Positions 9,137-15,536 of a stretch of DNA of 64,000 nt are shown in pieces. The stretch's first letter is position 1. Each line of letters begins with the position of its first letter. Position numbers and translations under genes: made by a program. This DNA is from SOIV01 sp964435925 (GTDB lineage Bacteria > Acidobacteriota > Aminicenantia > Aminicenantales > Aminicenantaceae). The stretch lies in NCBI GenBank assembly GCA_964435925.1, contig CAYTBG010000002.1, forward strand, positions 1 to 64,000, given 5' to 3'. Below the pieces are notes generated by a model that had not been told where the DNA came from, did no database searches, and saw nothing but the letters and a program-made list of their open reading frames with translations.

Positions 9137-9362
9137 TGAAGACTATCCTTTCAACCCTTATATCATATATATAATAATTTCAGCACAACTCAGCTGAATT
9201 TGACCCAAGAAATCGCGTTTTATTCTAAAATTTGCTTTTTCATTCAGAATATGTAAGAATACAAGAAAATGCGACTTAAATTTCTTTGATTCAGCACAAA
9301 AACCCCAATTTCTTTTAAGCTTTTTTTGTGATGTTTTATTTTTTTTTCTAAGGAGATTTATT
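9137..9362 (+). promoter_or_regulatory. Shared stress-gene promoter/leader, copy 2
   Basis: The longest shared segments with 18438-18652 are TATCCTTTCAA, CAGCTGAATTTGACCCA, AAATTTGCTTTT and CAGCACAAAAACCCC. The -10-like AATATGTAAGAAT follows TTTGCT at about 16-17 bases. It ends in a strong Shine-Dalgarno (AAGGAG) before the ATG at 9363. Here the first reading frame is only a broken FKBP remnant, so the leader may now serve the universal stress protein gene 90 bases further on. Confidence 0.6.
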
Positions 9363-9432
9363 ATGACACAAAAAGTAAAAACAGGAGATACAGTCAAGGT
9401 TCATTAGACTGGACGGTTTGAATAAGAACTTC
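9363..9432 (+). pseudogene. Remnant of an FKBP-type peptidyl-prolyl isomerase, N-terminus only
   Basis: From the ATG at 9363 the frame reads MTQKVKTGDTVKVH, a stop (TAG), then TGRFE and another stop. This is the start of a small FKBP/SlyD-type isomerase (usually KVHYTGRFEDG), with the tyrosine codon changed to a stop; the remaining roughly 130 codons are missing. It shows that the conserved leader once drove a chaperone-type gene here. Confidence 0.65.
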
Positions 9433-9452
9433 ATATAAAAAAAAGAACAAAA

Positions 9453-9914
9453 ATGTTTACTTTTAAGAAAATTCTTTGGCCAACGGATTTTAGTGAGCCA
9501 TCCTTTGAGGCGCTTAAAACAGCGAAAGAATTAGCCTCGCATTTCTCTTCCGAGCTATATCTTGTTCATGTTATCAGGCCAATGCCCCCTATTGTAGAAA
9601 TTCCACGAGATCGGCCAAGCTTCAATGTTTCGTTGTATAGGAAAGAGCTCCGATCTTCCGCAGAAAAGTCACTCCAGGAAGTGATTAATAAAAAGGTTGG
9701 AAAAAGATTAAAAGTGCATGCTTTTGTTGCCAACGGAGATGCAGCTGTTGAAATCAATCGCATTGCCAAAAGGGAACATATTGAACTTATTGTTATTGCA
9801 ACTCAAGGTACCACTGGCAGGCGGAGTTTCTTTTTCGGGTCGGTTGCAGAGAAGGTGGTACGGATTGCCTCCACTCCTGTACTTACTATTAGATCTCCTC
9901 ATAAAGAGGAATAA
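9453..9914 (+). CDS. Universal stress protein (UspA family), copy 1
   Basis: A 153-residue single Usp domain. It opens with FKKILWPTDFSEPS, the usual first strand and loop. The C-terminal nucleotide-binding region reads TQGTTGRRSFFFGSVAEKVV, fitting the glycine pattern of ATP-binding Usp proteins, and it ends with TPVLTIR. Such proteins are cytosolic and induced by starvation or osmotic stress. The gene follows the shared leader and the FKBP remnant and precedes the 144-residue unknown gene; the same pair is repeated at 24335-25399. The ribosome site (AAAGAAC) is weak in both copies. Confidence 0.92.
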   Translation: MFTFKKILWPTDFSEPSFEALKTAKELASHFSSELYLVHVIRPMPPIVEIPRDRPSFNVSLYRKELRSSAEKSLQEVINKKVGKRLKVHAFVANGDAAVEINRIAKREHIELIVIATQGTTGRRSFFFGSVAEKVVRIASTPVLTIRSPHKEE

Positions 9915-10080
9915 TTAGTTTAGAGATTGGTTAATTAATTATGGAGGATCAGCATATTTTAGGTAACACATTTTATATGGGAATCGGTTGCACAATAGGC
10001 TGCGATTTTTCGCTTTAGATCTCTAAAAGGCGAAGAAGACTTTTCCCCTATTAATTGAAATATAAGGAGGCTTTAAAAGG

Positions 10081-10515
10081 ATGAAACGGAAATTTACACC
10101 AGCGCAGGTGACAGAGGGTAAGGTAGATTATAGCCTTGAAGAGTTTTTAAGGGATTTATGGGAAGATGTGAAATCTAATATATCCAAAGAGGTCCTTAAT
10201 CGTCTGCCAGAAGGGAAAAAGAGAGACAGAAAATATAATGAAGCGATAAGAGAAGTCTTTAATTTTGTATGTGATATCTGTTACTTGGCTGTGGTTGAGA
10301 AATCCTACTTGAAATTAGTGCTTAAACAATCTAACGAAGTGGAAAGAAAGCTTATAAAAAAGACAATTAAGGAGAATAAGAGCAATATTGATATGCTGTA
10401 TGCTATCTTGAGGATGCATATAGCAAGAGGACTCAAGGAGGGATTGACGAAGAAACAAGCTGTAAAAGCAACAGTTGAATATAGTAAGGAGTTAATTTCT
10501 AAATGGAGAAAGTAG
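10081..10515 (+). CDS. Unknown 144-residue helical protein, copy 1
   Basis: I do not recognise this family. The protein is charged and predicted largely helical, with no signal peptide, metal motif or membrane span. A perfect ribosome site (AAGGAGG) precedes the ATG. The last 231 bases (10277-10507) are identical to 25161-25391, while the first part of the gene differs at many positions between the copies. It follows a universal stress protein gene in both places, so a linked stress role is likely but unproven. Confidence 0.8.
   Translation: MKRKFTPAQVTEGKVDYSLEEFLRDLWEDVKSNISKEVLNRLPEGKKRDRKYNEAIREVFNFVCDICYLAVVEKSYLKLVLKQSNEVERKLIKKTIKENKSNIDMLYAILRMHIARGLKEGLTKKQAVKATVEYSKELISKWRK
10277..10507. 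repeat. 231-base identical tract shared with 25161-25391
   Basis: Read base by base, this tract and 25161-25391 show no differences, and they end abruptly on both sides. The neighbouring parts of the same genes are clearly diverged. The pattern is that of recent gene conversion between the two paralogues. Confidence 0.9.
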
Positions 10516-10572
10516 GAATATAGGTTTAAAAAACAAAGGATAAAACCTAAGCAAATTATAAAAGAAAATAAA

Positions 10573-10683
10573 ATGAAAAATATATTACGAAAGATGGGGA
10601 TAGTGATAATGGCTTTAGTTATTGGGGCAACAATTGTGATGATAGTGGGAACGGTAGTGATAATATGGGTAGTGACGGGATAA
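10573..10683 (+). CDS. 36-residue single-span membrane peptide
   Basis: The frame starts MKNILRKMGIVIMALVIG and continues as a hydrophobic stretch (ATIVMIVGTVVIIWVV) before the stop, so it would be one membrane helix with a basic N-terminus. It lies between the unknown 144-residue gene and a BamD-like lipoprotein gene, 19 bases before the latter. No good Shine-Dalgarno is present (AAAGAAAATAAA). It may be a real small membrane protein or a decayed signal anchor. Confidence 0.35.
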   Translation: MKNILRKMGIVIMALVIGATIVMIVGTVVIIWVVTG

Positions 10684-10702
10684 AGAGGAGGAGCTCAAGA
10701 AT

Positions 10703-11485
10703 ATGATGAAAAAATATGTACATGCTCTTACCATTTCTCTCCTCTGTCTTATAATTAGTTTTGGCTGTGGGAAAAAGACAACAGAAATTTCACCAGAAAT
10801 TGCTTCCTCCGATGAAGCCCTCTTTAAGCTTGGAGAGAAATTTATTAAGAAAGATCCCGAAAAAGCTCGTCTATATTTAAGGCAAGTCATTGATTCCTTT
10901 CCTAAGAGCTTTTATGCTCAGCAGGCCAAATTGGCCATTGCTGATTCATATTACCGAAAGAGAGACGAAGGAAGTATGATACTGGCTGCATCTGAATACA
11001 GGGAGTTTATATCCCTCTTTCCCTATAGTCCTTCTGCACCCCTTGCTCAGCATCAAATTGGCATGACTTTCTATAGAAAAGTCCTGAAGCCTGGGAGGGA
11101 TCAGACAAAAACAAAACAGGCCCTTGCAGAATTTAAAAAAGTGGTTACTAATTATCCATTGAGTGAAGAAGCAAAATCTGCCCAGGAAAAAATATTAGAC
11201 TGCGAAGATAGATTGGCAGAACACACTCTCCAAATAGGAGTCCATTATTACAGAATAAAAGCGTATAACGCAGCCATAAGCAGGCTAACAGAGATCCTGA
11301 CCACCTTCCCTAATTTTTCAAAAATGGATAGAGTCTATTACTATTTAGGTAATTCTTATTATAAAGCGACATTGGTCGAGCAGAGTATCCCCTATTTCAC
11401 CAAACTGATAACTGATTTTCCTCAAAGCAAATTAGCAAAAAAAGCTACAGCCAGGCTTGAGGAAATAGAAACTAAAAAAAAGTAG
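10703..11485 (+). CDS. BamD-like outer-membrane assembly lipoprotein (TPR)
   Basis: The 260-residue protein starts with a basic N-terminus, a hydrophobic stretch and the lipobox ISFGC, then the mature lipoprotein. Several tetratricopeptide-like helix pairs follow (LGEKFIKKDPEKARLYLRQVI, LAIADSYYRKRD, YYYLGNSYYKATLVEQSIPYF). This is the architecture of BamD/YfiO, which holds the beta-barrel assembly complex on the periplasmic face of the outer membrane. A GGAGG site lies before the tandem ATG codons at 10703 and 10706. Other tol-pal-type TPR lipoproteins look similar, and no other Bam gene is nearby, so the exact role is tentative. Confidence 0.8.
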   Translation: MMKKYVHALTISLLCLIISFGCGKKTTEISPEIASSDEALFKLGEKFIKKDPEKARLYLRQVIDSFPKSFYAQQAKLAIADSYYRKRDEGSMILAASEYREFISLFPYSPSAPLAQHQIGMTFYRKVLKPGRDQTKTKQALAEFKKVVTNYPLSEEAKSAQEKILDCEDRLAEHTLQIGVHYYRIKAYNAAISRLTEILTTFPNFSKMDRVYYYLGNSYYKATLVEQSIPYFTKLITDFPQSKLAKKATARLEEIETKKK

Positions 11486-11494
11486 TTTGAATAA

Positions 11495-11785
11495 AGGCTT
11501 GTTTACTATCTAGACAGAGGAGCCCTAAATGTAGGGAACGAAGATAGTGGTTCTGGAATAATTTGGTTTCATAAGTACTCAGAACCAAACCCTCAGCCAG
11601 ACGAGGTATTTGACCAAGAATCATACATGGGAGCTCTTGGATATAGGATTCCCTCCATCGCCGCAAATAGTGTCCGTCACATTGAATTTATTCGAAAGGC
11701 GGTCAGAGGGAACGAAGAGCACAATGAATGCGAACTAGTGAAAAACGGAAAGATTCTTATTGGTTTTGAGTTTCCAGAACATTGA
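11495..11785 (+). pseudogene. Protein-like open fragment without a start codon, unknown
   Basis: Between 11495 and a stop at 11783 the frame is open for 96 codons and reads like real protein (for example SGSGIIWFHKYSEPNPQPDE, then ALGYRIPSIAANSVRHIEF), but it has no ATG or GTG at its head. It is probably the 3' part of a gene whose start was deleted. I cannot assign a family. It occupies most of the otherwise empty 11486-12047 gap. Confidence 0.4.
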
Positions 11786-11982
11786 TGATGGCCGTACAAT
11801 TGAGAAGCTAGTTGACATTTCTTTTATTTGGGTTAATAGATTCCGGATATGTTTATGACTTCGGTTTTAATACTAAAGCGAAATGGGATTAAAGATATGC
11901 TTGAAATGGAAAGAGGCGAGTGGAAGCAAAAGATCCTAAAGCCTTGGCTTCCCCTGATTGAAAAAGACAGCAGAGCGCGATT

Positions 11983-12005
11983 AGCGTCTCATTGGGAGAG
12001 ACGCT
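11983..12005 (+). terminator. Stem-loop before the SnoaL-like gene
   Basis: AGCGTCTC (11983-11990) and GAGACGCT (11998-12005) pair perfectly around a 7-base loop. Only a weak T-rich stretch follows (TTAGATTTATAAATTTC), so it could be a modest terminator for upstream transcription or a leader hairpin for the gene at 12048. Confidence 0.4.
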
Positions 12006-12047
12006 TTAGATTTATAAATTTCTCATTAAAAAAATAAGGAGGCTAAA

Positions 12048-12602
12048 ATGAAAAAATCGTTGCTTCAATTTACTACGATTATTCCTCTGACTATTCTTCT
12101 CTGTTTTGCCTTTAGCTGTCAAAAGCAGGCTGAAAAGGCAGAACTTGAAGAGATGAAAGCCCAGGCAGAGGTTAAGGAGCAAAATAAGGCTATTGTAAAT
12201 CGTATGTATGAAGCGTGGGGCAAAGGAGATTTTGAGGCTTATAAGGAGGTGGTAGCTCCTGAGTATGTTTGGTACTTGCCATCAAGAAGTACCAAACCCA
12301 TGTCCCGAGAAGAAACAATAGAATTTGAAAAGATGCTTCATAATGCTTTTCCTGATATTACTTACAGGATTGAAGAATTAATTGCTGTAGAGGACAGAGT
12401 TATATCCAGGTTTATAGCGAGAGGCACTCACGAAGGAGAATTTCAAGGAATTCCTGCGACTGGGAATAAAATTGAAGTTAGTGGGATTATGATGACCCGC
12501 ATTGAAAATGGAAAAATTGTAGAGGATAAGGAAGAACTTGACCAGTTGGGTATGATGATGCAACTCGGCATGGAGCTTAAGCCGAAGGAGGCCGAAATAT
12601 AA
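12048..12602 (+). CDS. Lipoprotein with SnoaL-like (NTF2-fold) domain
   Basis: The 184-residue product has a signal sequence ending in the lipobox FAFSC near residue 24, a short charged helix, then a SnoaL-like/ester-cyclase domain: VNRMYEAWGKGDFEAYKEVV, VWYLPS, HNAFPDITYRIEELIA, and GTHEGEFQGIPATGNKIEV. That motif series is typical of the polyketide-cyclase-like NTF2 fold, many members of which bind small molecules without known catalysis. The start has a good AAGGAGG site. It appears monocistronic. The function beyond the fold is unknown. Confidence 0.85.
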   Translation: MKKSLLQFTTIIPLTILLCFAFSCQKQAEKAELEEMKAQAEVKEQNKAIVNRMYEAWGKGDFEAYKEVVAPEYVWYLPSRSTKPMSREETIEFEKMLHNAFPDITYRIEELIAVEDRVISRFIARGTHEGEFQGIPATGNKIEVSGIMMTRIENGKIVEDKEELDQLGMMMQLGMELKPKEAEI

Positions 12603-12656
12603 GTCGTTTAATCTGCCTTTTCATAGTGATTGAGTCGATAGCTTAGCGTTTTTCCC

Positions 12657-12797
12657 GGCTGTCGCCTGATTAAAAATGAGGCGGCGAATAAAAAAACGAT
12701 GTCTCACCAGTTCTTGGTTCCCGTAACCATGTGGATCCTACCTTGCTGAGGTTTGGCACCGTTCCTCAGCTGTCGCCTGAAAAAAAGGATGTGAGAC
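12657..12797 (+). other. Candidate structured RNA/leader upstream of the 12842 gene
   Basis: The sequence can form a closed multi-branch structure: an outer stem GTCTCAC (12701-12707) with GTGAGAC (12791-12797), a hairpin GGTT/AACC (12716-12728), and a hairpin GCTGAGG/CCTCAGC (12745-12770). The 12-base GCTGTCGCCTGA occurs twice (12658-12669 and 12769-12780). It is non-coding and lies 45 bases before the next start codon. It does not match any riboswitch core I know. Confidence 0.35.
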
Positions 12798-12841
12798 GAT
12801 GAGTATTTCAAAAACTCGAGGGCTTCTTTAAGGAGGCAAGA

Positions 12842-13492
12842 ATGAAAAAAAAAGGATATAAAATTATCTTGGTCACCATAGGGGCTATTATAGGGGCCTT
12901 CATCCTGCTCATTGTCCTCATAAACATATTTGTCCCCGAAGAGGAGTTGCAAAAATCCGCCCAAGCCAGAGCCGAAAGAAAAAAAGCGACAATTGAAGAG
13001 GGGGCCAAGCAAGAGGCATTGAAAGCCGAAATAGAAAGAAAAAAAATAGCACCTGAAGAAATGGCCAGACAAGAAGCACTAAAAGCTGAAGAAATGGCCA
13101 AGAAAGAGACAGCGAAAGTCGAAGACTCGATTAAAAAAATCTTCGAGGCTAAAAAAGCTGGCGATAGCGGAGTAGTTTCCATTCGGTATGCCAAGCCCAA
13201 TTGCACAGTCCATTATGACCTTTTTCCCCTTGGACTGTTCAAATATGAGGATGAGCTGGGCATGAAGCTAATGCCAAAAATAAAAAAACTCTACCAAAAG
13301 CACGCGGAAATAGAAAATGTTATTATTTTAATTAGAGGACCTTTTCAAGATAGGTATGGAAATATGACCTGGGAACCTGTAGTCTCCTTTGAATTCCCAA
13401 GGGACGTCCTCAATCAGATCAATTGGAGTCGTTTTTTTAATAAGGATTTATTGAAAGTCGCTGAAAATGTAGCGTGGCATAGAAGGTCATAA
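12842..13492 (+). CDS. Single-span membrane protein with charged coiled coil, unknown
   Basis: A 216-residue protein with one N-terminal membrane helix (IILVTIGAIIGAFILLIVLI), followed by an Ala/Glu/Lys-rich repeat region (EALKAEIERKKIAPEEMAR, EALKAEEMAKKE), then a compact domain from about residue 120 with a VSIRYAKPNCTVHYDLF strand and VVSFEFPRDVLNQINW. The ribosome site AAGGAGG is strong. I do not recognise the C-terminal domain. It would face either the periplasm or the cytoplasm as a tethered domain. It lies 10 bases before an XRE regulator gene. Confidence 0.75.
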   Translation: MKKKGYKIILVTIGAIIGAFILLIVLINIFVPEEELQKSAQARAERKKATIEEGAKQEALKAEIERKKIAPEEMARQEALKAEEMAKKETAKVEDSIKKIFEAKKAGDSGVVSIRYAKPNCTVHYDLFPLGLFKYEDELGMKLMPKIKKLYQKHAEIENVIILIRGPFQDRYGNMTWEPVVSFEFPRDVLNQINWSRFFNKDLLKVAENVAWHRRS

Positions 13493-13502
13493 AGGACTAA
13501 AA

Positions 13503-13790
13503 ATGAACGAGAGAGAAATTATGGGAAAGAACCTGCGGACGCACGGGCAAGCCAAAGGGCTGAGGCAAAAGGACTTGGCGACAAGGGTCGGGCTGTCAGT
13601 GGATGCTGTCTCAAAAATTGAACTGGGAAAGCAGGAGAACATCAGCATAAAATACCTGGTCTCGATCTGCCAGGAATTGGACATCGGCATTGAGGAGTTA
13701 TTTTTGGAGAATCCCAGGAGTCTAAAAATCGAGCTGGTCATTTCCAATAAAACGTTGAGCCTTGAAGAGAATTTGCCGAGGCCTTCTTGA
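13503..13790 (+). CDS. XRE-family helix-turn-helix transcriptional regulator
   Basis: A 95-residue protein. Residues about 7-62 form a Cro/C1-type helix-turn-helix (MGKNLRTHGQAKGLRQKDLA, VGLSVDAVSKIELGKQ, SIKYLVSICQELDIGIEELF). The remaining C-terminal part is short and lacks a sensing domain. Such small repressors usually control their own and neighbouring genes, often on mobile or toxin-linked units. It opens a run of small genes extending to 15396. Confidence 0.88.
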   Translation: MNEREIMGKNLRTHGQAKGLRQKDLATRVGLSVDAVSKIELGKQENISIKYLVSICQELDIGIEELFLENPRSLKIELVISNKTLSLEENLPRPS

Positions 13791-13801
13791 GTTTATAAAT
13801 T

Positions 13802-13873
13802 AAGGCCCTAGCGATCCATATATTTGTCTTTGTCATTGACCAGTTCGGGGGAAACCGGATCTGCTGGGGCCTT
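13802..13873 (+). other. 72-base stem-closed element between small genes
   Basis: AAGGCCC (13802-13808) pairs perfectly with GGGCCTT (13867-13873), with an inner CGG/CCG pairing. The total length equals that of a tRNA, but there is no recognisable T-arm or anticodon arm. It follows the XRE gene directly and may be its terminator or a small structured RNA. Confidence 0.35.
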
Positions 13874-13908
13874 CCCTTATTAAATAAAAAATAATGCTGA
13901 GGATTTAG

Positions 13909-14094
13909 ATGAAAGTTTATTGTTCGGAATGTTTTAGGCCGATAGATACGAAAAGAAACAATGTCGGTCGCGATAACAGGCTTGTCATATGTCCGGACTG
14001 CACCCAAAATCTCTGTGCCACAGTACCGAAGGATAAAATCCTGCAGAAGTTGCCGAACGGGAATTTCAAGCGAAGGAAAAGGAATAGAAGATGA
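13909..14094 (+). CDS. Small zinc-ribbon-like protein
   Basis: The 61-residue protein has paired cysteines CSEC (residues 5-8) and CPDC (about 28-31), a spacing expected for a zinc ribbon, and a strongly basic tail (KRRKRNRR) suited to nucleic-acid binding. It is preceded by a GAGGA ribosome site, and its stop overlaps the next ATG (ATGA), so the two are translationally coupled. Function unknown. Confidence 0.6.
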   Translation: MKVYCSECFRPIDTKRNNVGRDNRLVICPDCTQNLCATVPKDKILQKLPNGNFKRRKRNRR

Positions 14095-14327
14095 GAATAG
14101 CCAGAATTTTTCCGACAAGAACGAGCACGAGTCCCACAGACCAAGATATTTACTTTGGCGGGTCCGAGCTTTTCATGCCTGAATATGATGGGGTCTATAT
14201 CTCCGTATTAAAATGGATGAATTCAGGCGGCAAAAAAAGGGTGTCCCATCATACCTCTCGTTTTGGTTCATCTATTCTAGCCGGTTCTGGCACTCTCCGG
14301 CTTTGCCGCCTTCTTAAATTTTCATAG
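14091..14327 (+). CDS. Unknown 78-residue protein, possibly truncated
   Basis: Its ATG overlaps the stop of the zinc-ribbon gene. The first half (MRIARIFPTRTSTSPTDQD, YFGGSELFMPEYDGVYISV) reads like a well-formed protein start. From about residue 45 the composition changes to a Ser/Arg/His-rich tail typical of out-of-frame sequence. It probably represents the N-terminus of a longer protein cut by a deletion or frameshift. Confidence 0.45.
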   Translation: MRIARIFPTRTSTSPTDQDIYFGGSELFMPEYDGVYISVLKWMNSGGKKRVSHHTSRFGSSILAGSGTLRLCRLLKFS

Positions 14328-14342
14328 AAAGGATGTGGATAA

Positions 14343-14480
14343 TTGCCTAAAAAGACATGGCAAAAGATATGGCCGGATACCGTCAAGCTCAATCCGACAG
14401 ATCACTTTTTCAAACCCACAAAACAGGAATTGAAAAGTAAAGACGGCTTGATTTTTCTGGAATTTATAGAAAGCGCATAA
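14343..14480 (+). CDS. 45-residue small protein, TTG start
   Basis: The frame begins at TTG (14343), with AAAGGA about ten bases upstream, and reads (M)PKKTWQKIWPDTVKL and then FKPTKQELKSKDGLIFLEF. The composition is protein-like (basic, aromatic). It lies in a run of tiny coupled genes. No family is recognised. Confidence 0.4.
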   Translation: MPKKTWQKIWPDTVKLNPTDHFFKPTKQELKSKDGLIFLEFIESA

Positions 14481-14484
14481 GCGG

Positions 14485-14625
14485 ATAAAATTTAGCTTAG
14501 AGACAATCGGAATCCTGTGGAGCTTTATAAAATTTTTGAGAGCAAACGGCTATTATATCGTCAACAAAAATACTGTTTTCCGGGTGCCATTTTCACATCT
14601 AGTCGATCAAAGCGAACTGAAATGA
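14485..14625 (+). CDS. Possible 46-residue small protein with an unusual start
   Basis: The open frame reads FSLETIGILWSFIKFLRANG, then YYIVNKNTVFRVPFSHLVDQ, and stops at 14623. No ATG, GTG or TTG is present at the head; ATA at 14485 is the best candidate. It resembles a short helical DNA-binding or membrane-associated piece, and lies between two other small genes. Confidence 0.25.
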   Translation: MKFSLETIGILWSFIKFLRANGYYIVNKNTVFRVPFSHLVDQSELK

Positions 14626-14629
14626 TGCG

Positions 14630-14893
14630 ATGAACAAAAAAGACACAGAGAAAAAGCTGGAATACTTAGAAGTATTTAGAAAAAAAATCATCCTGTGGGA
14701 AGCTGATAACGAAATTCACCAGGATCAATCGTGTGTTTTGAAAGGCTGGATTAACACTCTTATTAAATGTCTGGAATTATTCTCTGTGCTATTTGAATTT
14801 TATCCTAAGAAGCTCATGGAGAAGAAAGGGAAGGAAATCGACAACAACTTGTCTGATTTAGAAAAAGTCATAGAGGATTCAAAAGGGAGCTGA
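14630..14893 (+). CDS. Unknown 87-residue helical protein
   Basis: A charged, helix-rich protein (KLEYLEVFRKKIILWEADNE, LIKCLELFSVLFEFYPKKL) without motifs that I recognise. It is followed 4 bases later by the PC4-domain gene, so the two are probably translated together. The ribosome site is weak. Small accessory protein of unknown role. Confidence 0.55.
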   Translation: MNKKDTEKKLEYLEVFRKKIILWEADNEIHQDQSCVLKGWINTLIKCLELFSVLFEFYPKKLMEKKGKEIDNNLSDLEKVIEDSKGS

Positions 14894-14897
14894 GAAA

Positions 14898-15137
14898 ATG
14901 AGCGTTTACGAGTTAAGAAAAAACGATCTGGAGAAGATAATATTCGACATCTCCGAATTCAAAGGCAAGGACTATATTAACATCCGGTTGTGGGTCCGGG
15001 ACGGGCCTTTGATAAAGGAGTGGAGGCCGACAGCAAAGGGACTTTTTATTTCATTGGAGCTGGCCTCAGAATTCATGGAAGGCATGGGTCTTATATTCAA
15101 GCCCATCGAAAAAAGAAAAGAGAAGGAGCATAAGTAA
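14898..15137 (+). CDS. PC4/p15-like single-stranded-DNA-binding coactivator domain protein
   Basis: The 79-residue protein shows the transcriptional coactivator PC4 (YdbC-like) core: KIIFDISEFKGKDYINIRLW, then EWRPTAKGLFISLELASEFM. These proteins form dimers that bind single-stranded DNA or RNA, with roles in replication or transcription in bacteria and phages. It has a GGGAGC/GAG-type ribosome site. Placed among small XRE and zinc-ribbon genes, it suggests a nucleic-acid-handling mobile or phage-derived unit. Confidence 0.8.
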   Translation: MSVYELRKNDLEKIIFDISEFKGKDYINIRLWVRDGPLIKEWRPTAKGLFISLELASEFMEGMGLIFKPIEKRKEKEHK

Positions 15138-15141
15138 AGAA

Positions 15142-15396
15142 ATGAAGGCAAGGCCCAGTAAGAAAACAATTGAGGACCTCGAGATTCCCGGACTCCCTGG
15201 TCGTGGGGGACTCGTCCTCGGACTGCTCAGAAATCTTATGCCCGGACTGAAGATCACTCAGAAAAAGCGGTATTCCTGGATTCAGGCTTTCAAGAGAATG
15301 GGGCCGGCGGAGATCAGCAGGATTATCTATCTCAGCTCGGACGAGAAGCGCTGCAGGAGAGCTATCGAGAAGGCCGTTAAAGTAATGGAAAAATAA
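15142..15396 (+). CDS. Unknown 84-residue basic protein
   Basis: The gene starts 4 bases after the PC4 gene with an in-phase ATG. The protein is basic (ARPSKKTIEDLEIPGLPG, TQKKRYSWIQAFKRMGPAEI, EKRCRRAIEKAVKVMEK) and could bind nucleic acid. No family is recognised. It ends the small-gene run. Confidence 0.5.
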   Translation: MKARPSKKTIEDLEIPGLPGRGGLVLGLLRNLMPGLKITQKKRYSWIQAFKRMGPAEISRIIYLSSDEKRCRRAIEKAVKVMEK

Positions 15397-15536
15397 AGGA
15401 AGTGGATCAGGAGAAAATGTTGACATTTGTTGACATCGAGAAAGAAAATTCTGCTGTGTCACCTAATAGGGTATTTATGTCGCGCCTCAAAACAGAACCC
15501 AGTTGGGATAACGCCCAAAAATAAATAAAGATTCCT

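Noticed and set aside
11849..12037. 62-codon frame before the SnoaL-like gene
   Set aside because: It runs through the stem-loop at 11983-12005, lacks a good ribosome site, and has no family similarity that I can see.
12657..12797. SAM or cyclic-dinucleotide riboswitch
   Set aside because: The helices are plausible but the conserved core sequences of these classes are not present.
13802..13873. Possible tRNA (72 bases, 7-base closing stem)
   Set aside because: No T-arm with TTCRA next to the acceptor, no anticodon arm and no CCA-compatible end.
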